Shown piece by piece: positions 1 to 7,046 of a stretch of 64,000 nucleotides of DNA. This DNA is from Blastocatellia bacterium (GTDB lineage: Bacteria > Acidobacteriota > Blastocatellia > Chloracidobacteriales > Chloracidobacteriaceae). Each line of letters starts with the position of its first letter. The first letter of the stretch is position 1. Below the pieces are notes generated by a model. It made no database searches. It was not told the DNA's origin and saw nothing but the letters and a program-made list of their open reading frames with translations. The translations under genes and the position numbers were made by a program. The stretch is taken from assembly GCA_019695185.1 (NCBI GenBank), contig JAIBAN010000036.1:1-64000 (forward strand), read 5' to 3'.

Positions 1-99
1 GTGACTGTGCCCGGAGGCTTGGCGTTGGCTGGGCCGGTGAAGGGCGAACCTGGGAATCCTACGTCAGTAGGTGGCCCGTTCCTTGGCGGCATGGCCTGA
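1..99 (+). CDS. Possible 3' tail of tnpB (partial)
   Basis: Frame 1 is open from the window edge to a TGA at 97-99 and encodes a Gly/Pro-rich tail containing GPVKGEPGNP and SVGGPFLGG. TnpB proteins often end in a poorly conserved tail of this kind, just before the right-end hairpin, and the tail region overlaps the omega RNA. No zinc-finger or RuvC motif is visible in the short piece seen here, so this is a positional inference. Frame 3 is also open through the hairpin, so the true reading frame is not certain. Confidence 0.3.
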   Translation: MTVPGGLALAGPVKGEPGNPTSVGGPFLGGMA

Positions 100-149
100 C
101 GGCCTCCACCCAAGGAATCCCCGCAATTCATTGCGGGGAGGACGTCAAG
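1..149 (+). mobile_element. Right end of an IS200/IS605-type element (truncated by window edge)
   Basis: A perfect 9-bp hairpin (CCCCGCAAT, loop TC, ATTGCGGGG; 119-138) is preceded by AAGGAAT and followed by AGGACGTCAAG. This is the typical layout of IS200/IS605/IS1341 right ends: a GAATCCCC-type foot, a subterminal hairpin, then GGGGAGGATGTCAA-like ending. These elements move by single-strand transposition without target duplication, and the right end also encodes the 3' part of the omega/re RNA used by TnpB. A PAS-domain coding sequence begins immediately after the inferred end (148-149), which is what an insertion into a gene would look like. The left end, tnpA and most of tnpB lie outside the window, so the family call rests on the end structure only. 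Confidence 0.62.
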
Positions 150-695
150 CACTTTCCATTGATGAAAAAGGCAATTTCACTCCCGCCTGGGTCAGCCCCA
201 ATATTTTTGCGATGACCGGTTTCCATCCAGAAGAAACACTCTCTTTTGGCTGGTGGAAAAAAACTATTCATGAAGAGGACCGGGAACGAGTGATCAAATC
301 CAATTCCCAGCTCCAAAAAGTGGATGAACTGGTCGTGGAATTCCGAGTGTACCGTAAAGATGGTTCAATCTTATGGGTGCGCGATGCCAAACGGATCCTG
401 CGCAATCAGGATGGAAAACGCTTTGAGTTGGTGGGTGCCTGGAGTGACATCACGGAGCGGGTCGAATTGGAAGAGCAGTCTGACAGACGTGGTGATGCCC
501 GAAATGGGAGGAAGGCAGGTGGCAGAACAGCTTTTGACCCAATATCCTGATCTCAAAGTTCTGTTCATGAGCGGTTACATTGGTGATGCCATTGTCCATC
601 ATGGAGTGAGTGAATCCAGCTTCGCTTTTTTGCAAAAACCATTTTCCGCTCAGGAACTGGTTCAGAAAATCAAACAGGTCTTAAAGCAGGACTAA
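150..695 (+). pseudogene. Remnant of a hybrid histidine kinase: PAS domain joined out of frame to a receiver-domain C-terminus
   Basis: Residues after the IS end form a PAS/PAC domain (SIDEKGNFTPAW, then TGFHPEE, FRVYRKDGSILWV and SDITERVELEEQ). At about 478 the reading frame switches: the next frame continues as the second half of a response-regulator receiver domain (LTDVVMPEMGG, VLFMSGY, FLQKPFS) to a TAA at 693-695. The whole histidine kinase core (HisKA, HATPase_c) and the first half of the receiver are missing. The parental gene was therefore probably PAS-HK-REC; it lost its centre by an internal deletion and its 5' part by the IS200/IS605-type insertion. No functional product is expected. 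Confidence 0.72.
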
Positions 696-990
696 ATCAG
701 TCTGGCAGTTTGAGGCAAAGTGGAACCGTGGCACATGACCGGGCAGGCGATAGAGTCACTCAACCCAGTGGAGCCTTGCTTTCGGTTTTGGGGATGGCTG
801 GCTTTTTCCGGGGGAGGGGTAAGTCCGGAACCCGAACCCCCGTGAAACAAATCAACCTCAGTCCTTTTAAGTGGATGCCGTCTTTGCGCCCCCGTGTAGG
901 GCAAGGGCTGGTTGTCTGGAATTGGTGGAATTTGTCTGCTACTGTGTGGGCAACTCGTCATTTTAACACCCCTTGGTTATGTTCCAGCTT
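696..990. other. Intergenic stretch with one GC-rich hairpin, no gene seen
   Basis: No open frame here has protein-like composition. A GC-rich stem (CGGGGG 809-814 with CCCCCG 837-842, plus inner GGGT 817-820 with ACCC 830-833) is the only clear structure; no T-run follows it, so it is not a standard intrinsic terminator. Confidence 0.4.
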
Positions 991-2211
991 ATGGTTAGAC
1001 TGCTTCGGTTTCGCTTTTTGATTCCGGTGTTCCTGGCAGGTTTGTGGCTTGCCGGTTGGCCGGTGATGTCAGGCTTTCCGACCCCCAAAAAAGTTTCTGC
1101 GCAACCCCAAACCGACCGCCCCCGGCGGGTCGAAGGGGCTGACACCCGGCAGGCTCCCGTGCCGCCTGCTGCCACCCAACCGGTGACCACCGTCACTCCC
1201 ACCGGGTACAGTACCGAAGCACTCGACAAGGAAATTGCCGGACGGTTCGCACCGATATTTATTCAATCCCTGGGAGACAGCCCCCGGTTTGATTACATCA
1301 CCAAATTTGATTTTGATGGTGACTGGAAGGGCACCAATAACTGGGAAAATGCGGCCAATCAAAAATACCCATTGACTGCCAATGTGTATTTCTCACTGTG
1401 TGAAAGCCAGACGCATTATTTTATTCACTACGCGGCTTTCCATCCCCGTGATTACAAAGGCGGCAATACCAAGGGCACGCTTTTGAGCGAGTTGTTTCAG
1501 GAAGGAGCCAGGCTGGGGGGCAAATATGACCCGACCGGCCTGGCGCAGGAAGCCGTGCTGGCCCATGAGAACGACCTGGAAGGTTGTTTACTCGTCATTG
1601 AAAAATCCGGAAACGATCCGCAAAAAGGCAAACTGGTTTATTTTGAAACTCTGGCACACAACAAATTTAACCAATACCGGCCCAATCCAGACACGGATGG
1701 AAACAACGCGCTGTTGTATGTTGAGCCCAAGGGCCATGGGATTTACTCCTACGAGGATGGAAAACGGCAGGCCAAAAACCAGTCCAAAGGGGAAATGCGG
1801 TACGAGTACCGGGGCCGGGCCGAAGACCCGGAAAAAAACACAACCGGAACGGTCGGGTATGATTTGATTCCAATGGTATCCACACTGTGGGTCAAAGCCC
1901 AGGGCAGCCCCAACGAAACCTACGGGATTGAGAACGATTACCAGTCCCTCCAGTTGGAGGTGGTCAAACCCCGCAAAATCCGTGCGCAGGAAATCAAGGT
2001 GGGTTTGGTGGGGAACGCCTTTCGCGGTGATGTCGGCGGGAAAAACATGGCCCGTCCGCCGTGGGGCTGGTTCAGTTCTGCCGAACGGGACCGGCCTTTG
2101 GGAGAATGGTTTTTCGACCCGGCCAAAGTGGTCAAACGTCATTACAACCTGCCGGACACCTTTTCCCTTGCCTATCTTCACCACCCGATTCTGGGTGTGT
2201 ATCGCAATTAA
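991..2211 (+). CDS. Secreted protein of unknown function (Vps62-like motifs possible)
   Basis: About 406 residues. The N-terminus (MVRLLRFRFLIPVFLAGLWL) is a basic region followed by a hydrophobic helix, that is a signal peptide or anchor. A Pro/Thr-rich linker follows (QAPVPPAATQPVTTVTP, about residues 48-70). The conserved-looking core contains NVYFSLCESQTHYFIHYAAF, HENDLEGCLLVIEK and GHGIYSYEDGKRQ. The THYFIHY...HENDLEG pattern reminds me of the Vps62-like family found in fungi and some bacteria, but I cannot confirm it. In-frame alternative starts are TTG 973 and ATG 979; none has a good Shine-Dalgarno, and 991 gives the cleanest signal peptide. It sits 126 bases upstream of the carboxyltransferase gene in the same direction. 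Function unknown. Confidence 0.6.
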   Translation: MVRLLRFRFLIPVFLAGLWLAGWPVMSGFPTPKKVSAQPQTDRPRRVEGADTRQAPVPPAATQPVTTVTPTGYSTEALDKEIAGRFAPIFIQSLGDSPRFDYITKFDFDGDWKGTNNWENAANQKYPLTANVYFSLCESQTHYFIHYAAFHPRDYKGGNTKGTLLSELFQEGARLGGKYDPTGLAQEAVLAHENDLEGCLLVIEKSGNDPQKGKLVYFETLAHNKFNQYRPNPDTDGNNALLYVEPKGHGIYSYEDGKRQAKNQSKGEMRYEYRGRAEDPEKNTTGTVGYDLIPMVSTLWVKAQGSPNETYGIENDYQSLQLEVVKPRKIRAQEIKVGLVGNAFRGDVGGKNMARPPWGWFSSAERDRPLGEWFFDPAKVVKRHYNLPDTFSLAYLHHPILGVYRN

Positions 2212-2337
2212 GAAAAACTTCACACCTCGTCAGGGTTTTGCCTGGAGCGGGAAAGCTGATATTTCCAAATCTTCATGTGGTAAATTGGGCCTCCGGGCAA
2301 AATTCTGGCGTCTTTTTTTCAGGAAAATTCCACTGCC

Positions 2338-3945
2338 GTGCTGATTCCATCCCAAATCCAAACCGATAGCGAAGACTTTCAGAAAAACTATGCCGCCAAT
2401 CGGCTGCTGTGCGATGAACTGGCCGAACGCCTTGACCTGGTGCGCAAGGGCGGAGGCGAAAAAATCGCCCAAAAATTCAAAGCCCGGAAAAAGCTGCTTC
2501 CCCGTGAGCGGGTTGAAATGCTGCTTGACCCCGGTTCCCCCTTTTTGGAGCTTGCTTCGCTGGCAGCCTGGGATATGTATGACAACGAATCCCCCGGTGC
2601 CTCCCATATTGATGGAATCGGGGTGGTCAACGGGGTGGAATGTATGATTATGGGCAATGACGCCACGGTCAAAGGCGGGGCGTTTTATCCCATGAGCGTT
2701 ACCAAAAGCCTGCGCTGCCAGCAGATTGCGCTCGAAAACCGGTTGCCCACGATTTATCTGGTCGAATCTGCCGGGGCCAACCTGCTCCATCAGGCCGAAT
2801 TGTTTGCCGACAGTGGCGGGCGGGGGTTTGCCAATCAGGCCCGGATGTCAGCCGCTGGAATTCCCCAAATCGCCCTGGTTTTTGGAAGCTGCACGGCGGG
2901 CGGAGCCTATGTTCCGGGGTTGTCAGATTACACGGTCATGGTGCGGAAGCAGGCCAAGGTTTTTCTGGCCGGCCCTCCGCTGGTCAAAGCTGCCACGGGC
3001 GAAGAAGTGGATGACGAAACTTTGGGCGGGGCTGACATGCACGGAAAAATTTCCGGCCTCAGCGATTACACCGCCAATGACGATGTGGATGCGGTCCGGA
3101 TTGGCCGGGCCATCGTCAAGTACCTCAACTGGAGCAAAATCACCCCGCCCAATTGGCAGGAACCGGAAGAGCCCGAATATGACCCGGATGAACTCCTGGG
3201 CATTATTCCCACGGACCTGCGGCGGCCTTTCCCGGTCCGGGAAATCATTGCCCGGATTGTGGATGGCTCCCGGTTTCATGAATTCAAACGGGATTATGCC
3301 CCCACGATTGTCACCGGGTTTGCTCACCTCAACGGCTACCAGATTGGAATTGTCGCCAACAATGGCGTGTTGTTTTCGGAAAGCGCGCACAAGGCCACTC
3401 AGTTTATCCAGTTGTGCAATCAGGCGCGGGTTCCGATTTTGTATTTGCAGAATGTTCCGGGCTTCATGGTCGGGAGCAAAGTGGAACGGGAAGGCATCGT
3501 CAAACATGGTTCCAAGCTGGTCAACGCCGTTGCCAATTCCAGTGTGCCGCAGTTGACCGTGATTATTGGCGGGTCGTATGGGGCCGGCAATTACGGCATG
3601 TGCGGCCGGGGTTTTGACCCGACGCTGTTGTTCAGTTGGCCGAACAGTCGGATTGCCGTCATGGGGGGCGAGCAGGCAGCCGGGGTCCTCGTCAGCGTTC
3701 AGAAAGCGGCCCTCAAGCTCAAGGGAATCGAACCTGACCACGAACGGCTGGAACTGATGCGGCAGGAAATTGTCAAAAAGTTTGAGCGCGAATCCTCTCC
3801 CTATTACGCCACGGCCCGGTTGTGGGATGACGGCGTGATTGACCCCCGGACGACCCGCCGGGTGCTCAGTACGGCAGTCTCAATGGCCTATAACCGGGAC
3901 TTTATTACGGAAAAAGCGCCCCGGTATGGCGTTTTCCGGATGTAA
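2338..3945 (+). CDS. Acyl-CoA carboxylase, carboxyltransferase (beta) subunit
   Basis: 535 residues, full length for the family. Two crotonase-fold halves are visible. The N half carries the acyl-CoA oxyanion segment SCTAGGAYVPGLSD (about 183-196). The C half carries GGSYGAGNYGMCGRG (about 410-424), which forms the carboxybiotin site. FADSGGRGFANQARMS and GIPQIALVFGSCTAGG are closest to the methylcrotonyl/geranyl-CoA carboxylase beta branch rather than propionyl-CoA carboxylase, but substrate cannot be fixed by eye. It would transfer CO2 from carboxybiotin to an acyl-CoA in the cytosol. The biotin carboxylase/BCCP alpha subunit is not in this window, so the partner must be encoded elsewhere. 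The start is GTG, weakly preceded by AGGA. Confidence 0.93.
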   Translation: MLIPSQIQTDSEDFQKNYAANRLLCDELAERLDLVRKGGGEKIAQKFKARKKLLPRERVEMLLDPGSPFLELASLAAWDMYDNESPGASHIDGIGVVNGVECMIMGNDATVKGGAFYPMSVTKSLRCQQIALENRLPTIYLVESAGANLLHQAELFADSGGRGFANQARMSAAGIPQIALVFGSCTAGGAYVPGLSDYTVMVRKQAKVFLAGPPLVKAATGEEVDDETLGGADMHGKISGLSDYTANDDVDAVRIGRAIVKYLNWSKITPPNWQEPEEPEYDPDELLGIIPTDLRRPFPVREIIARIVDGSRFHEFKRDYAPTIVTGFAHLNGYQIGIVANNGVLFSESAHKATQFIQLCNQARVPILYLQNVPGFMVGSKVEREGIVKHGSKLVNAVANSSVPQLTVIIGGSYGAGNYGMCGRGFDPTLLFSWPNSRIAVMGGEQAAGVLVSVQKAALKLKGIEPDHERLELMRQEIVKKFERESSPYYATARLWDDGVIDPRTTRRVLSTAVSMAYNRDFITEKAPRYGVFRM

Positions 3946-3970
3946 GCGGGTTTGGGGAAATTTGGAAAAT

Positions 3971-4068
3971 GTGGCGCGATTTGGTTCATCGCACTTGGAA
4001 AGAACTCTTTGGTTCGCCAAATCGAATGGAAGAGATAGGTCAAAACGCGATGAACCAAATCGCGTCAC
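3971..4068. terminator. Long inverted repeat between convergent genes (likely bidirectional terminator or intergenic repeat)
   Basis: Arm 3971-3992 (GTGGCGCGATTTGGTTCATCGC) and arm 4047-4068 are complementary over 22 bases with a single mismatch, separated by 54 bases. The spacer contains a partial echo of the arm (TTTGGTTCGCCAAATCG). The element lies between the ends of the carboxyltransferase gene (+) and the DUF5916 gene (-), the place where a shared terminator would be. No clear T-run is present, so an intergenic repeat is an equally good reading. Confidence 0.45.
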
Positions 4069-4083
4069 AATCCACGGAAACGC

Positions 4084-6528
4084 CTATTTTTTCCCCAGAC
4101 TCCAGCGGAATAAATAGGAAAACTTGACAAAAAACGAACGCCGGTTGCGCTGTAAGCCAGGTTCGTACCCTCCGTCAAACGGATTGAACCCGTTGCGGTT
4201 GAGGTTGTCATTGTAGCCGACATAAAAGGCCGTGCCGGGATTGGGAGTCCACCCAAACAGGAATTGTTCGTTGAGATTGGCAGCCAACGTGTTGTAATCG
4301 GCTCTGGCCCGAATGAACAGAAATCGGGTCAACTGGTATTTCACCCGGAAAGACAAAATATGGGAGCGAAAGGCCGTCCGTCCGGTGTCTTCGCGTTTCA
4401 GCCGGTTGTAATTGTACCGGATGGTCAGGTTCAGGGCCGAGGTCGGCTGGATTTCGGTTTCCGCGTCCATATTCAGGCCATGTGCGGCTCCGGGGTCCAA
4501 TGGGGCGTTGGGGTCGAGCAGGGCTGCCGGGCTGACGCGGGGGAAGCGAGGTCCCCCGCCAAAGTCGAAATCCAACACCCCGGCGTCGTATCCGATGGAC
4601 CCGTTGATGCGGAATTTCCGACTTGGGGTCATATTTCCAAAAATGTAACCCGTATTGCGATGAGCCGAGCGCTCCGGGTCGGTTCCGGCAAAGGTGCCCG
4701 GATTGGTGAAAGACCTGCGAGGGCCGAATTCTTCCTCAAACACCCGTTCATAGCCTCGCTCATACCCAAATCCGATATTGATTTGCCGTTGGAAAAAGTA
4801 TTCGGCTTCAAGGTAGGCAGCCCCGTATTGCGTCCGTCCCTGAAAATCAAACCCGATGTTTGACCCTGCTCCAATCCGGTAATTGATGAGGCGGCTCTTT
4901 GGATGTTGCTCGCTGATGTAGTTGAGGTTCACCAATTGCTGGTTGGAATTGGTCCGCCGGGTGAACCCCACATTGGCCCGGTAATCACGTGACCGTCCCT
5001 GGGCCCGGTATTCCATGCTCAGGTGGCGGCCATTTTTGGAAAGGGTCAGAAAATACCCCAACCCATTGCCGGTGCGGTACATATCCTGGCCCTGGTTCGC
5101 ATCGAAAAAGAACTGGCGGGAGGTGGTTCCCAAAACCTGGAAATTCAGGGTGGTCTGCGGGCCAAACCGGAACTTTCCGTCAAATCCGCCCAGATGGTTG
5201 TGCCGTTCGATAAAGTTTGAAGTGGTGGCCAAAAACCCCAGGCTGTTTTCCTGCCCCACATCCCGTCTCACCCGAAACACCCCAATGTAAGAGTTTTTGT
5301 CTAAAAATTTTTCGATGGAGGGTCGCACTTCCGGGTCATTTCGCTCCTCCTCGGAAAAATTACCCGGAGCATTGTCGCTGGCCAGCAACGCCCCAAAGAA
5401 GGTGCGTCCCTTTTTGCCGGACAGTTTTACTGCAATATCAGGGTCCACAATGGCACGGGTGTTGACCGGTTGCAGGGAAGTTTGAAAAATATCAATGTTT
5501 TCCAGGAAGAAAGGGCGACGTTCGGGAAAGAAAATCGGGAACCGCTGATTGGCCAGCAGCACAGGTTGGTCGGCTTCCACATCGGCAAAATCCGGATTGA
5601 TGGCCAGGTCAAGGGTAATATTGGGCGTGATGCCATATTTGGCCGTGAGGCCGACTTCACCCCGGACCGGCTTGTTCAGGAACCGACCGGGAGGAATCCT
5701 TTTTCCGGTTTCGGAGACGGTCAAGGTCGGAATGATTTCCAGGTTGTGTTCGGTGGCAATTCGGTCGAGTCCGGTCAAATGGCCGGCTTGGTTGAGTAAT
5801 CCGGTAATGTCACGCGAGATTGGCTCCCAGGAATCAATTTCATCATTAAACCGGTCAATATTGCGCCAGACGTGAAATCCCCACTGTTTTCCTTTACCGG
5901 CTTCATAGCGCAGGGATTTGAACGGGATTGCGGCTTCCACCAGCCAGCCTTCGGCAGTGATTTTCCCTTTGGAAACCATTACCACGTCAACACTGTAGTC
6001 GGTTCCGGCACCATTGGTCAGAATGCCGTCCTGTTGAATGCCGTAAGGGTTGAACCCAAGGACGTACGCCCGCCGCTGGTCGTTGAAGGTGTCGAGAAAG
6101 ACCCGGATATTGTCTTCGCTGAAAACCGTGTCCCGCTGGGCAAAAGTGGCCCGAATCCGGTCTGGTTCATCAAAACAGATAAACCCGAAATACAGGTTTT
6201 TGGCGTCGTACCCAACCCTGACAACGGTCTTGCGGGAAGGCTCAATATTGTCACCCGGATTGGTCTGATAGAAATCCCTGAGTTCAACCGCGTTGGTCCA
6301 GACCGGTTCTGCCATTTCCCCATCTATGGTCGGCGGGGTTTCAAAAAACGGAACCCGCACGGGAGCAACTTTTTCCGGCGGAACCGCAATCGTGCGGGTT
6401 GAGGTTTTTACAAATTTCCCGGATGGGAGCGGCGTATCCGCCGGAGCGGACAGACTTTGGCCCAGGCTCGCTGCCGAACCAGTCAGACAAATCAGACAAA
6501 AAGCCAGAAACCGTGGGAGGAAACGCAT
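4084..6528 (-). CDS. DUF5916 protein: CBM9-like domain plus outer membrane beta-barrel
   Basis: 814 residues from the chosen ATG at 6528, which gives a clean signal peptide (MRFLPRFLAFCLICLTGSAA). An upstream extension to 6615 is open but would hide that signal. Residues about 50-230 match the carbohydrate-binding family 9-like module found in DUF5916 proteins (PTIDGEMAEPVW, VRVGYDAKNLYFGF, RVFLDTFNDQRRAYVLGFNP, WLVEAAIPFKSLRY). The remainder has alternating beta-strands with aromatic girdles (YRIGAGSNIGFDFQGRTQYG, FLFGWTPNPGTAFYVGYND) and ends in KFSYLFRWSLGKK, consistent with an outer membrane barrel. NPDFADVEADQ and FFPERRPFFLENIDIF are typical family motifs. Members are abundant in Acidobacteriota and Bacteroidota, probably in surface glycan or peptide handling; the substrate is unknown. 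Confidence 0.85.
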   Translation of the reverse strand: MRFLPRFLAFCLICLTGSAASLGQSLSAPADTPLPSGKFVKTSTRTIAVPPEKVAPVRVPFFETPPTIDGEMAEPVWTNAVELRDFYQTNPGDNIEPSRKTVVRVGYDAKNLYFGFICFDEPDRIRATFAQRDTVFSEDNIRVFLDTFNDQRRAYVLGFNPYGIQQDGILTNGAGTDYSVDVVMVSKGKITAEGWLVEAAIPFKSLRYEAGKGKQWGFHVWRNIDRFNDEIDSWEPISRDITGLLNQAGHLTGLDRIATEHNLEIIPTLTVSETGKRIPPGRFLNKPVRGEVGLTAKYGITPNITLDLAINPDFADVEADQPVLLANQRFPIFFPERRPFFLENIDIFQTSLQPVNTRAIVDPDIAVKLSGKKGRTFFGALLASDNAPGNFSEEERNDPEVRPSIEKFLDKNSYIGVFRVRRDVGQENSLGFLATTSNFIERHNHLGGFDGKFRFGPQTTLNFQVLGTTSRQFFFDANQGQDMYRTGNGLGYFLTLSKNGRHLSMEYRAQGRSRDYRANVGFTRRTNSNQQLVNLNYISEQHPKSRLINYRIGAGSNIGFDFQGRTQYGAAYLEAEYFFQRQINIGFGYERGYERVFEEEFGPRRSFTNPGTFAGTDPERSAHRNTGYIFGNMTPSRKFRINGSIGYDAGVLDFDFGGGPRFPRVSPAALLDPNAPLDPGAAHGLNMDAETEIQPTSALNLTIRYNYNRLKREDTGRTAFRSHILSFRVKYQLTRFLFIRARADYNTLAANLNEQFLFGWTPNPGTAFYVGYNDNLNRNGFNPFDGGYEPGLQRNRRSFFVKFSYLFRWSLGKK

Positions 6529-7046
6529 AATCAGAACCAGATTATTTGGGAGTAAAACAGGAAAGGTGTCAGGGTGCCAAACGATGTTATTCCCTTCGGG
6601 TTCACTAAAAATCACTCGGTTTCAATCAGATATTCGCTAAAACGAGAATTTCTGAAGAATGGCTGAGAGATTGATTTCACCTGGAAACAAATATAACGCA
6701 AAGTGAAATTTTGGGGTGGGGCGACAGCATTCGCCTTGGGTAAAACCCGTAGTCATACGGTAAACCCACATCCTACAACTTTTGCCAGGGAACGTCCTTT
6801 TTTTCTTTGGATTTCTTGTTCAGCTCTTGCTGCCACGGGCCTTGTGAGGCAGTTCATAGCACTTGCCCGGAAAGTATGTTATTTTGCCAGTTCACCTCTA
6901 TCCGAAACTGGTACACCAGGATTTTGGTTTGGTGATTCAAGTAGCCTGCCATAACCATCAATAACATCGTGCAGGCTCAACCGGACCGCCAGGTTGGAAC
7001 CTGCGCTTGTCCTGGCCAAATCACTCAGGAAGTTTTTCTTTATTTT
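6529..7046. other. Divergent intergenic region before the exopolysaccharide locus
   Basis: About 500 bases separate DUF5916 (-) from the BY-kinase (+), so promoters for both should lie here. I see no confident -35/-10 pair, no strong hairpin and no small ORF with a good ribosome site. A GTG at 6969 could extend the kinase by 26 residues, but the added sequence does not look coding. Confidence 0.35.

Noticed and set aside
119-138. The GC hairpin as an intrinsic terminator
   Set aside because: No T-run follows, and the flanking GAATCCCC and GTCAAG sequences fit an IS200/IS605 right end better.
692-1021. Open frames in the gap after the kinase remnant
   Set aside because: No ribosome site, no recognisable motif and biased composition.
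1588-2223. Minus-strand frame opposite the secreted protein gene
   Set aside because: The plus-strand frame has a signal peptide and domain-like motifs; the minus frame looks like its shadow.
2923-3741. Antisense open frame opposite the carboxyltransferase gene
   Set aside because: Shadow of a strongly conserved gene, no family motifs.
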